DNA of 64,000 nucleotides from the NCBI GenBank assembly GCA_963691655.1, contig OY829328.1:85626400-85690399 (forward strand), in the 5' to 3' direction. This DNA comes from Toxonevra muliebris. Lineage: Eukaryota; Arthropoda; Insecta; Diptera; Pallopteridae. Shown here in pieces: positions 36,048 to 47,679 of this stretch. Each line of letters starts with the position of its first letter. Within the stretch, counting starts at the first letter, position 1. Under the pieces are notes generated by a model, which searched no databases, was not told where the DNA came from, and was given only the letters and a program-made list of their open reading frames with translations. The position numbers and the translations under genes are program-made.

Positions 36048-36313
36048 GCTAATAAAAGCTTCATTTCAATTCCATTGAATATTTTAATGCCAATGCATAT
36101 TCAATTTCACTATCATTGATACATGCAATGTATTGAAAATATTTCAATGTTCCAATGACACTGAATGTTTTAATGCTTATGCTAATGAAAGCTTCATTTC
36201 AATTCCATTGAATATTTTAATGCCAATGCATATTCAATTTCACTATCATTGATACATTCAATGTATTGAAAATATTTCAATGTTCCAATGACACTGAATG
36301 TTTTAATGCTTAT
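36048..36313. repeat. Tandem duplication, 133-bp unit, two near-identical copies
   Basis: The unit starting GCTAAT(A/G)AAAGCTTCATTTC at 36048 is repeated at 36181 with only a few differences, including ATACATGCAATG versus ATACATTCAATG. The high identity contrasts with the decayed relatives downstream. Confidence 0.92.
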
Positions 36314-36830
36314 GCCGTTCAATAGCATTAACATTGGAAAATACCAATGGAAGGTCATTCAAATTGTTTTAAATATTTTATTGCTAATGCTTATACATTT
36401 TCTTATCATTAAAAAATATAGGACTAATGAAAGTACCATTCCAATGGCATTGAATATTTTAATGTTGCATTATCATTGAAACATTCAATATTTGAATACT
36501 AATGCCATTTTAATTTCATTGAAAAATACAATGCCAATTAAAGCACCAATCCAATGGCATTGAATATTTTGAAGCTTATGATAGTTCAATTTCAAAAACA
36601 TTAAAAAATAGAATGGTATGAAATATTTTTAAGCTGAGTCTAGTTCAATTGTATTATTGCCCAAAAATACAATGTAAGTAAAAACGAAAGATTTCAATAG
36701 CATTAAATATTTGAATGCTAATTTTTTTTTTTTAATTTCATTACCATTAATACCAAATGCATTTCTAATGAACGTTCCTAATGGTATCACGTATTTTAGT
36801 GGTAATTCCAGTTTAACTTCATTTTCTTCA
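36314..36830. repeat. Decayed continuation of the CATTGAATATTTTAATGC repeat
   Basis: Units of 15-25 bp such as GGCATTGAATATTTTAATG, ATTTCATTGAAAAATACAATG and CATTAAATATTTGAATGC continue the theme of the 133-bp duplication in strongly diverged form. Confidence 0.75.
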
Positions 36831-37014
36831 ATGGAATTTTTAGTTAAATTTAACTTTTATTGGAAGAATTTTGCTAGATAGAATTTCTCCGCTTAAGAAT
36901 TTGTCTGATTATGTTTAGAGATACTGATATTTCTTGGTATTAAAGCCTCACTTTTCAACATTGCAACCACTCAAGATAAGACAGATGGATCTCGATATGT
37001 GACTTCGAGGTCCA

Positions 37015-37400
37015 AAGCTACCAAAGATAGCCGTTAGAGTCTACCATAGACTATTGGAGTCTATCTGGAATAGTTTGGGTCTATCGAAACTAATGTGAGG
37101 CAATCTGAGATAATCTAAAACAGTCAGAGGTAATAAAAAGATATCAGAAGAGGTAATAAAAAGATATCAGAAGTTATAAGAAAACGTCAGTAAGGAACAG
37201 CCAGAGGTAGTAAGAAGCTTCAGGAAGCAATCAGATGAAGTCCGAATGCAGTCAAAGGTAACAAGAAGAAGTCAGATGGAACTTCAATAAAAGACAACAC
37301 CAGCCAATCAGAAGCAATAAAGGGCGGTTAGAAATTATAAATGGCATGCAATAGATACTCAAAAAATCAGAAGTAGATAAAAATTCAAAAGGAAAGGCAG
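37015..37400. repeat. Degenerate minisatellite, CAGAGGTAATAAGAAG-like unit
   Basis: AGAGGTAATAAAAAGATATCAGA is duplicated exactly or nearly so at about 37126 and 37151. Around it are looser copies (CAGAGGTAGTAAGAAG, CAAAGGTAACAAGAAG, GATAATCTAAAACAG). Confidence 0.7.
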
Positions 37401-38740
37401 AGGCAATGCGATAAATCAATCTTTTCAAACAATATTAAAATTGATTTTATATTGCAATTTTTAAAAAAATAATTAAATAAATGACTAAATTTTCAACATA
37501 ACAAACAAAAAAAATTCTACCACACACATATATACATATACACAAAATGCTTTAAAAGTCACATTCAATATTCCGAATATAAATATTTGTTTCTATAATT
37601 TATGGAATTTCCTTTAACATTTCGTGAAATATGCAAATAATTTTCAACATAACAAAAACGTGTCAAGTGTCGAATTGCATTTATGCATAACACTCAAATA
37701 TATACATATGCAAACAAACATACATTCATATGCACATAGTCATATACAAATAAATATACATATGAAATATTCTCACATCACAAAAGAATTCCACGCCAAT
37801 TGAAATTCAAATTGTATGTACGAGTATGTGCATAACGTGTTTGTGTGTATGTTTGTATATGTATTTCATATGTGCGTGTATGCAATACACTCATGCAATA
37901 ACGCAATATAAACGTATGCATGCATACATATATGTCTGTGTTTCCGTTTCCTTTGATGTATGTATGACGGTGGTGAATTTGAAGCGCGAAATAAAAACGG
38001 GCGGATTTTTGAATATGAAACAAAATTTAATATTAGCAATAAAAAAATAATACACTAAAATGAACAATTTCAATGATTTGTGTCGAAAAGAAATTTTTTG
38101 TTATTATTTTTTGGTTTTTTTGTTTTTGTTTTTATGTAGTTAATGTTCGTGTAAATTTCACTTGAAATCACTTGAAGTTTGGTAAGTGACGAAACACATG
38201 CAATAAAAAAAATATTAAATATTGAGGTAATTTGTGTAGTGTAGCGCCAAATATGAAAATTGTAACTTCAGAATGTGAGTTGCACTAAAACTATTAAATT
38301 TGTATCTTATTCTAATTTATTTGATGGTTTTATAATAACACAACAATATTAACATCTGAGCTAGGAATTATTTTACTAAATTAAAATTGCGTTTATTTCA
38401 TTTTTTCCTCATTATTTCCACACACCAGTTGGTAATATTCGTAATTGCAAACTAATTGCCAGAGAAAAGTTCACCTTATTTTTTTTTCTGCAGACACTTT
38501 ACCCGTTGCTTAGCCTTGGGAGAAAATAAGAAGAATAATAAGAAAATAAGAAGAGTCCGTATTTGGAATATGCTATCCCAATTCAGGCTTTTTCTTTATA
38601 TTAGTTTTCCTTTCCACTGTTCAATTCATTAGACATACTAAAAAGTTCTGTTTCTCGTACGACAAACTCACCACCTACGTCAGAATGTACATCAGATTTA
38701 GAATTTCTAAACTTACGATTATTGATCTTTACGAAGTCCT
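37401..38740. other. AT-rich non-coding DNA
   Basis: No gene seen; TATG/CATA simple sequence is frequent from 37500 to 37960. The last 200 bp may be the 3' untranslated tail of the non-LTR fragment at 38745. Confidence 0.6.
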
Positions 38741-38744
38741 CACT

Positions 38745-38978
38745 TCAATAAGATATAGTTGTAGTAATTTGTTCAATATACATAGTTAAGTTCTCACTCT
38801 TTTGGCTTTTTAAGTTTAGTATACCTATCACAACTTCTTCTCTTAACTCTGGTTTTCCAAAATATAACAATCTATAGTCTTTTAAGACAGGGCATATTCC
38901 TAGAAATTGTGCAATATTTTTAATTTCGGTTCGATTGCATAGTGAGCAAATTTTGGAAGCGTTGCTGTAAATGTAATT
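38745..38978 (-). pseudogene. Non-LTR retrotransposon C-terminal fragment (zinc-knuckle region)
   Basis: A 77-codon open frame without ATG, between stop codons at 38979-38981 and 38745-38747. It reads NYIYSNASKICSLCN..., then FLGICPVLKDYRLLYFGKP and EVVIGILN. The CxxC...C spacing followed by CPVLK..R..YFGK and a VIG-LN motif matches the C-terminal cysteine region of jockey- and I-related non-LTR retrotransposons (family knowledge). The usual His before the last Cys is Gln here (AQFLGIC). It is a fragment with no reverse transcriptase nearby, so it is an old 5'-truncated insertion. It is a different family from the copies at 30076 and 58217. Confidence 0.7.
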
Positions 38979-38981
38979 TTA

Positions 38982-41900
38982 TAAATACTATCTAGTTCTA
39001 TCAATAAGATATATTTACAACTACAAAATTTCAATTGGTTTCCCCAAAATGTAAAAAAAAAAACAAAACCAAAAAAATGTTTGAGGCAATAGTTTTATTT
39101 TTATCACGCCTACTAAGTAATAAATAATTATTTTTCAAATAGACAAACATTAAAATATTTAAATTCGATTTTCCATGAATAATGAGCAAAGCTTAAAATC
39201 CCCATACAAGTTTTCTTTTATTTCTTTCTTTGTAGTTCATCCTTCCCCCTCCACCCGCCTCCTTCTTTTACAATTTTAATCAGTTATTCCACACTCTTCC
39301 TCTTTAGCCTAGTTATGAAGTTGAACTCCAAAGTTCACTATGTTAGTATGACTCTCCAACATGACACAATGGTATGGCATACTTGAAAACTCAACAGTAT
39401 GAATTTATAACACACACCCACACAATACGTGGAAGACACACACATATATATACATATGTATGTATATATGAGCGAATAATTTTTAGGTAATGATGCCATA
39501 AAAAAAAAGGAAGCAAAACGCACGACTGTTCTTTGTGTTTTGATAATGAGTGACATGAAGTTGAGTTCCACATAAGACGACATGCAAAAGTAAGTAAAAG
39601 CACACATACAGAGATACATATATAGAATATGTAAGTGGGAGTATTCTCCGCATATCTATAGACACCGCTGTTCCAACGAATGTAGGCATTATTTAATGTC
39701 TATGCATGTGTATAAGTGTCTGTGTTTTCGTTCTAATGCGTTGACAAAGATGAATTCTTTTGTTCTTTATGCCAAAAGGGATTAAACCCAGAAAATGTTA
39801 TAATCTTTTTAAACAAAAAAAGCGAACGAATGAAACTAAGAAATATTTTTCTTTTTCATTCATTTTTTTCATTTCTTTTGTTTTTCTTTATTATTAATTA
39901 ATTTTCTTTATATAAATTAAATAAATCGTTAATTTTCATTAAAAAAAAAAAAACTTTGTACGCATATCTGTTTTAAAAATAAATATTATTGCAACGAAAA
40001 AGAAACTCAGACAATACCAGTATAGACTTGGCTTCGTGGCGTATGAGTGATTTTTAATTCCCAATTATGTTGAAATATTTTTCCCCCTCAATGAATTTAA
40101 TTTCCATTTCATATTTTTTTCACTTTAGAATATTTTACTTATTAATGTTATATATTAAATATTTGAATCTGTGAAATTTTTCCTCTTTCATGCTTTAGCA
40201 AAAATATTCAATAAAAATCTTAAATTATATTAATAAATATTTGTGAAAATTGTAAAATTTCAAAAAAAAAAAGCATATTTCATTTAACAGAAAAGCATAA
40301 TTTAAATCTCTGAATATATAAGTTGGCTAAACAAAAGCAATTTGTTTAAGGCCCTAAGCTTATTTTATATGACTTTACTGAGCATTTATAATATTTGTTT
40401 AAATAAAATAGCATAAAGCCTGAACACTTCATTTAAAACGTTTGCAAATTCAAAATTTTTGCATTTAAATTTCAAATGAGTCGATTGAAATAAAAAGAAA
40501 CAATTAGAATAATAATTATTTAGCAACAATAAAAACGGAAAACATAAATGAACAATTTTTTAATTTCATTTTAATCCTAAGATAGTTCGACGAGCTGCAA
40601 CTTTATGCAAATCCACAGCATTCACAAAAAATCCAGCAGAGAAAAACTCTCAACAAAAAAGTGGCTTCATCAATGAAAAGGTTAAGGATGGAAGGATAAA
40701 CTGTTTAATTGAATATTGATCAATTGCCGATTAACAAAGGCTTTGGGTAGAAAAGCTTAGTTGATTGTCTGTCTTGGAGAACTTTGAGCAAATGTGTTAA
40801 GCTTATGTCTACAGACTACGTTCAGATCAGCGTTATCAATAAGGATAGCCAATTTGATGACAAAGTTAACGAAGTTTCTCATAAAAAAAACGCTGGCATC
40901 AAATATATTTAGAAAAAACAAAAAGAACTCGTTTAACACTTAGTGAGCATGCAGTAAAATTAAGTAACTGCATGGACTTAAGCGAGAGTACAGGACTTTC
41001 TCTTTATTCGTAAATATATAACCTCTTCGGCTAGGATTTGACGAAATAAACTAAAACTTTCGTCGAAAAATTAAAAGACAATTACAAAACTAGGCAACAG
41101 ATCAGAATAGAAAGTTCGCTTACTTTCTGGTTCACATATAATTTACTCAAAACAGTCAAACAGTTCACAAATGCTTCAAAAGCTAAATGAATTCACCAGA
41201 TTATGGAATTTTTTATGCATAAATTTTAAACAAGGAGTGAGGCTTTCTTTAATATTGTACTTGGCCCACAGAAGCTACAGTTACAAACAGGCAGAGGAAC
41301 TCCTCCACACACTCTTTTTCGCAACGGGTTGTTATAAGTTGTGCTAGCAAACCGCATTTTTGAGAATAAATTGCTGATGTAAACAAAAAAAACTAACAAT
41401 TTTTCATTCAAAGCAAATAATTCTCAAAGAGACATTATGAAAGAAATTGCGACAATTTTTTTCTATTTAAAACAAATTATTTGGCAAATTTAAGACAAAA
41501 AAAAGTTGCTCATACGACATGTTGAATTATTTCACTTTAGAGTGTTAATTATGGAATATTATAACTTCATATTTACACACATATATATAAATGCATATAG
41601 ATGACAAAAACTTTGACAAGTATAACAGAAATCTAACACTTCTACACTAAAGACATTCAAACACACATAAGTAAAACGACTAAACGATTTTCATACAAAT
41701 ATATGTCTACTAACTACTATTAGTGCCAACACCATCAACTACCTCCACGAACCTAAAATTAATCTATGATAAATTAAACGCCTGCAAGTAAATGCATTTG
41801 TAATAAATTACAAAATAATATTCATGTTCATTATGATTAAGTGCATGTGTATGTGACATGCATATATCCTTTATGTCTGTCGTCTTATATATTGCTGTTG

Positions 41901-44900
41901 TTGCTGGTGTTGATGTAGTTGCCATTACTGTTGAAGCTGAAGCTGCAGCTGCTTTATATATAACCATGTGTTTTTGCAACTACTTGTCTTAACTTTTCCC
42001 TTGCACATAATTTCTATTTAATTTAAGTAGCTTGACAGAGTGAAATATTTTATGCTAAATTAGCGACAAAATACATTAATGTCATATTGTTTAACGTTAT
42101 ATATGTACATACATATGCGAATATTCATGTATGAATATAAATGCATATATGTTTTCATTTGCATTTATTTTGTGTATATAAACTTATTAAAGATAAGGTT
42201 TTAGCGCTTAATAGAAAAAACGTCGACTTGCCTTAACTAGAATGCATTATATATAAACATTTCTACTTAGAACAAAACAATAATTAAATAAAACAAATGA
42301 TTTATGCATGCATCTGAGAAATATAAAAATCTTACAATAGTGAGACAATTTTTGGATCATAGTTGGGTAATTTTCAATGAGTCTGACACCAAAAGCTTTC
42401 ATCCTCTTTGGAAAAAACAATATATAGGTTTTTGAGAAAGTGTTTCATCGACAACCTGTCCAATTGCTCGAGAGTCAGTCCAAAGAATCTGCTAGATTAA
42501 CTAAACTCCACGGGGTGGGTTTTGTAAGAGTCCAGCTTTAATCCTAGTTCGGTGAAAAAGTGGTTTCAAAAAGGCGGTAGGTCAGCTGTGAGTCAGCCAC
42601 CTTAACCAACCAACCAACCGAGACAAATTTTATTTAAACCAGAAGAAATAATATTTTTAATTAACAAAACTAAAATATAAACAAATTTATGTATATTGCA
42701 TATATACTTGGATAAAATATTAATAATTGTCTTAATTGCGGTACTGTTGTCATTTTCACATAAGCACACATAACATGGATTAAGTATAAGTGCATAAAAT
42801 CATTTGACAATTGACAGGCAGGTCTTAATTTTCTTTTAAATACGTAACTCTACAGGTAGTTAATAAATAATTGTACATAAATACTTACTCTTACACAAAC
42901 AAAATTTTTAAAAATATATATCTATTTTAAAATAAGTATGAGATGAATATGCAGACATACGACTGAATTGCAATGCTTTTATTATTTTTTTAATACAAAT
43001 TAAATACGTTAACGAAAAGTTGTTGTTGTCATATTTTATTTATTTACGTGAAAGTATGGATTTGTGTTTAAACGAAACTATTACGCACAAAAAATATTTA
43101 AATGAAATTAATTTAAATTGTGTTTATGTCAACATTTCGTATACGTTACATTGAATATCTCATAGGCACAATTTCAGCTGCTATTATTCCAAAATATATA
43201 ATTCAGAGTTGCAATAATATTTAATAACATTTTTTAAAACAAAATTTGTTGAGCATTTCAATTGCAATGGAAATATTTCAAACAAAGCTTGAAGTGAATC
43301 TAAAAAAATTATTTAAAAATAATTTTTCAAAATAAAAAAAAAACAAGTTTACATTTGTCTGATATGTGATATGGTTGAAAAGAAAAATAAAACTGCTTTC
43401 TAAAATTTTACAAGTTTAAAAAGATTACTAAAAGTTTTCTCATCAGTGTTTTCTATATATTGAAAATAAATTGATTTGAGTTGTTTGTACTAACGACATA
43501 CGTGTCGTATGAGTAACCTTCACCATAGACAATGAGTTCATTGCATTTTAAATGAAAAAATATTAAAATAATAACCATAGTTTTATTATAAATATTACTA
43601 TCGAGTCTAAGGGGAGGGCAGGGACGGAATTTTGAGGGGAACTCGCCCTTCTTCTTTCGAAATCATTAATCATTTTAATCATTGCTTTTAAATGGAAAGA
43701 CTTTTTAAAAGAACGAAAAGGTTGTTCCAATTCAGACCACACTTTTTCATCAGTTTTTCAATCAAATTTTCTAGATTAATAAAAAAGTTGCTCACATTTT
43801 CAACAAATATGGTAAGTTTGAGCGATTTTCAAAACTGTTTCAAAATATTTATATAAACTCTTATAACACTTTTAACCACTGTGAATTGGGTCAAGTTTTT
43901 CTACTATCTAAATTTAGTTGCTTTTTCAGCCTACTCAAGAAAGTAACCAAATAGAAAAGTCATTATATTTATTAAATAAATAAGCATTATTGTCTTTACT
44001 CATTAAAAGCACTATTAAAGAGCTAAAGCTCTAAGGAAATTTAAAACAAACAAAAAAAAAAGCACAACCAATCAACTTCTATTTCGGAGTTTGAATTTGC
44101 TAATGTATTCGAACTTCCCAGTAAAACTAAAACTTATTTATACAAATTTAATAATTCCCTGCAGATCACCGCTGTCTAACATACCCACACCAATCTTAAT
44201 ACTTATAAATAAATTAATGAAATTCATTAAAAATTCTTACTATAAGTTGAACAAAAATGAGGTCAACACAGCAAGAAGAAGAAAAAGAAAAATTCCGGCT
44301 GCTTTTAATTTGTACAAATTGAAAATTTTAGAAAGCCTCTAGTAGCATCTCTTTCACACACTTTTAAACTGAAGAATACAAGAAAACAAAAACGAAAAAC
44401 AATGAGATAAAAGTATACGTCAAAAAACGCAAAGTAGTAGATAGATACTCAAGGGAGTAGATTTCTGTGAGCGTTATGAAGTTGCTACTTCAAAAAAAAA
44501 AAAAAAAAAAAAAATAATAATGCTTTTTGATTGAGTCAAAAGCAAACAAAAAGGTTTATAAGCTAATTTGCGCAACTCAACTAACTACTACCGAATCTAC
44601 TACTTTACAACTATTTATAACAGAAATTTTTGCCTTAAGACTTTAGCAGCTAAGAAAAAACTGTAATTTATATAACAAAACTTGAGGGAATATTTTTTCT
44701 TAATTTTGTAAAGAAAATTATACTAATTAAATTTTAATTTGATTTCACCATAAGAAAAAATTCCGTAAACGGGAAATGGGAGCAAGTCTAAACTTCATTG
44801 TAAAAAGCAACCGAAAAGGGTCAGGACAGTGAGAAATTTTCATTTTGGTAATGGGAAATGATGTAAAATGATGATTTATATAGAGAAAAGGGATTCGTTT

Positions 44901-45479
44901 CAATTTCTTTTTTTTTTTTTTTGCCTTAAGACCTAAGGGAATGTTCAACAGCAAAAGAAAAATATGTACTCAATTTTGAAGAAACTTTCTTAATAAAGAC
45001 ACAACAAAAAATAAGAATAACAAAAAATTGCTTGTGCTCACACATAAATAATGTAAGCAAAAAAAAACGAGAAAAACTGAAAATTAATGTCAAAAGTGGC
45101 ATATTAATAAAAAGCAAAAGCGTAGTAAGTATTTTTCATATTAAAATAAATATATTTTATATTCGCACTTAAGTATTATTATGTGTATACATATTTATAT
45201 ACTCTAAAGTAAATCTCTATTCATATTATTGGGATAGAAAAAAAAAACAGCAACGGAAATCACTTCATATTTCTTGTAATATTCTCCATTTCCATTTAAA
45301 TTTCCCAAGTTTTTATACCCTACGTCAGAGTGGTTTATTTCGTGGTTTATTTCGCCTAAAGAAGACGTAGATTACATTGAAAAATTTACAACCAAATAGA
45401 AAATCAAGCAAAATAGAGAACTAAAAAAAATGGGCATACATCTTTTATAAAAAGACTGTAAAATATTGCAGTCATTTCG
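38982..45479. other. AT-rich non-coding DNA
   Basis: No gene supported in 6.5 kb. Open frames are short and AT-driven. It contains TATG tracts (39430-39470, 42090-42160), an A run of 23 at 44492-44514, a G/C-richer stretch at 42440-42620 with a CCAAC run, and a G-rich patch at 43605-43650. None is identified. A POU-octamer-like TTATGCAAATC near 40595-40605 is the only recognisable motif and could be chance. Confidence 0.6.
44492..44514. repeat. Poly-A run of 23
   Basis: Uninterrupted A run followed by TAATAATG. It could be a retroposon tail, but no body is recognisable upstream. Confidence 0.9.
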
Positions 45480-46270
45480 CGCTGCATTCATTGACATCAC
45501 TGCAAAGGACTTAGAATTTCTGATTTCAGTTTTTGAAGTCATTTGAGATTTATGATTTCCAAAACAGAAAACAGAAAGTCACCAATCTCATGACTGCCTA
45601 TTCTTTTGAGGCAGTTTATTGGGACTTTAATCAAAGTAAATGGCAATCACATTCAAGATTTCACATTGTGATTGAAGTCATAATTATTATAACTTGAAAT
45701 TTGATTGAAGTCTTGCAGTCAAGATTTTTTGAAATCATTACAAGGGAATAAAGTTTTCTCGTTGTAGTCTTTGAAATCATTTGAAAATTATGTTCTCCCA
45801 AAATTAAGTTACCAATCTTTTGAAAGAAAATTACTGTTTATTCTATATGAGCATTTAATTGTGAATTCAATGCAAAAAAAAATGATTTTATATTGTAACT
45901 GGAGTCTAAGTTATGACTTTAAATTTAAATGAACTCTTCTGCAATTTAAGTTTTTATTAAAGTATTGTAAACAAAGTTGTTTTTAGTAGCAAAGCTGTAA
46001 AAGAATGCAATCTTTTCCAGATGAAATCATTGAATTCACTGCAAATTATTAAAGTCTTATTATTTTCAAAAATAAAGTCACCAACCATTTTGTGCTCCAA
46101 TAAAAATAAAAGACAATCATATCTATGATTTCATATGGTGATTGAAGTCACAGTAATCACGAACTTGATTTGATTGAAGACTTACATTAAATTGAAACTT
46201 TACCTCTAAGTAGAAGCTTTTTATTAAATAATTTTCAAAATCTCTTAAAGACTTCAATTAGTTCAAATTT
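45480..46270. repeat. Tandem array, about 230-240-bp unit, three diverged copies
   Basis: The segment GATTTCACATTGTGATTGAA at 45658 recurs as GATTTTATATTGTAACTGGA near 45884 and GATTTCATATGGTGATTGAA near 46125 (spacing about 226 and 241). A second landmark, TTTTTGAAGTCATTTGAG...AAAGTCACCAATCT near 45530, recurs near 45768 and, weakly, near 46047. Confidence 0.7.
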
Positions 46271-46779
46271 GTTGAAGACATGGATTTAATAGTTTTGTGA
46301 TGCGTCTAATGTGCGGCGTACTTCATTTTTTTCCTTTATAAATTTTTGAATTGTGGCAACTCCAGAGCCCAAATATGTAAAAATGTATAGTATTACTACT
46401 TTTTTTTGAATTTATGTAATTATAGGTACCGATAAGTATATACGAATTTGATATTTTTATTCTTTTTGAAATCTTACAAGCGTTAAGTCGCATTCTCTCT
46501 TCATTTTTTACTTGAATTTTCTTTCATATATAAAATTATTTCTACCATTTAACATTTGTTCTTGTACTGAATTTATTCACAATTAATAAATTATAATTGA
46601 AAATTGTTCCTGAACAATTACATTCAACTCGCGCAGTTTTCATTTATCTCATCGAGCAAGTATCACATACTTGCACAAAATTAAATCAGGCTGAGTTTGA
46701 GAAAAAGGATTTTACAAATGAATTATCAGTAATTCAAAACGGCTTTCAGCTTCAAAATCGTACTTCTCCTCATATCGTA
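46271..46779. other. AT-rich non-coding DNA
   Basis: No gene or repeat recognised. The open frame starting near 46597 runs into the following minisatellite and has no domain. Confidence 0.6.
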
Positions 46780-47290
46780 ATGTATCCTGAAGGTATCACG
46801 TCCAAATCCTGCTTGTACACTGCCCGTATCCTTTACATATTTACTATGACCGTTTTTGCGCATACTCTTTCTGTATTCTACTTTCATACTGCCGATATTC
46901 TTCTTATATCCTGTCCGTTTCCTTCTCTTAACATACCTGTATCCTTCCTACATCTTGCTGGCATCCTAACGGTATCCAGCCCGTTTCATTTTCATATCCT
47001 GTTCAATTCCTGCAAATATCCTGTTCGTCTCTTACCCCCCCCCCCCCCCTCACATTCCCTGCTCGTGTTTATCTTGCATTAATCCCGCATTAATCTCATA
47101 TACTACCCTTATTCGGCCTTTATCCTGTCCTTAATCTTCCAATATCCCACACGTATCTTTTTCGTATTCAGTTCATATTCTGCCGTATCTTTACAATTTC
47201 CTGCCTTCAACATGTCTTTTTCATAACCGTTTACTTTCCGTCTCTTGCCCATATCCTTCTTATTTCCAACTTTTTTATATCCTGGCTTCA
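46780..47290. repeat. Degenerate pyrimidine-rich minisatellite, CATATCCTGCCCGTATCC-like unit
   Basis: Units such as CGTATCCTTTACATA, TATCCTGTCCGTTTCC, CATATCCTGTTCAATTCC and CTTTATCCTGTCC recur about every 15-18 bp. A C15 run interrupts it at 47035-47049. Confidence 0.75.
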
Positions 47291-47341
47291 TGCTATCATA
47301 ATCCTACCCTTACTCTTTCAAATATTGTGGTCAAATTCCTC

Positions 47342-47675
47342 CCGCATCATGCACATACTACTACTACAACTACTATTATGGCACAACAGCCCTTGGAGAG
47401 CCAAGGCCAAGCTTTTCGCATCGATTCATGTCAAGTGAGTTATATTTATACACGAATAGAAGGGACCTACAGTTTTATGCCGAAGCCGAACGGCGAAGTG
47501 AAAATCTATTCATAGGCATTTTTTTACTCTTGAAGGTCCATTGCCAGCCAAGAGGTAGTGTCGTGTAGAAAAATTTTTACTTTCTATTTTTTTTTTTTTT
47601 TGATCGTGCCGAGATATAAATCCGGGCACCTTTGCGTAGCAGTCCAACACACTAACCACTAGGCTACGGCGGCAC
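47342..47675 (-). mobile_element. tRNA-derived SINE
   Basis: On the minus strand a 70-nt tRNA-like head (47675 down to 47606) is followed by an A-run, a unique body, and a TAG/TTG trinucleotide tail (about 47350-47380 in plus coordinates). A pol III A-box (TAGCCTAGTGG) is intact; the B-box is decayed (GGATTTATATC). The head-body-simple-tail order is that of a tRNA-derived SINE. Length (about 330 bp) and tail type are typical (family knowledge). No target duplication was established. Confidence 0.65.
47606..47675 (-). other. tRNA-like SINE head with A-box and decayed B-box
   Basis: GTGCCG at the 5' end pairs with CGGCAC at the 3' end as an acceptor-like stem. The A-box is TAGCCTAGTGG and the anticodon-loop-like segment is CTGCTAC. 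The T-arm does not fold well, and there is no terminator-like context for a free tRNA. It is therefore a SINE promoter region and not a functional tRNA gene. Confidence 0.6.
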
Positions 47676-47679
47676 ATAC

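Noticed and set aside
41226..41411. 61-codon minus-strand frame with a Cys-rich segment (VCGGVPLPVCNCSFCG)
   Set aside because: Locally GC-richer and superficially protein-like, but it matches no family I know and is too short to support.
46597..47082. 161-codon open frame
   Set aside because: Its second half lies in the CATATCCTG minisatellite and the first half has no domain or codon bias suggesting a gene.
47606..47675. Functional tRNA gene
   Set aside because: The A-box is good but the B-box is decayed, the T-arm does not fold, and an A-run plus a SINE-like body follows.
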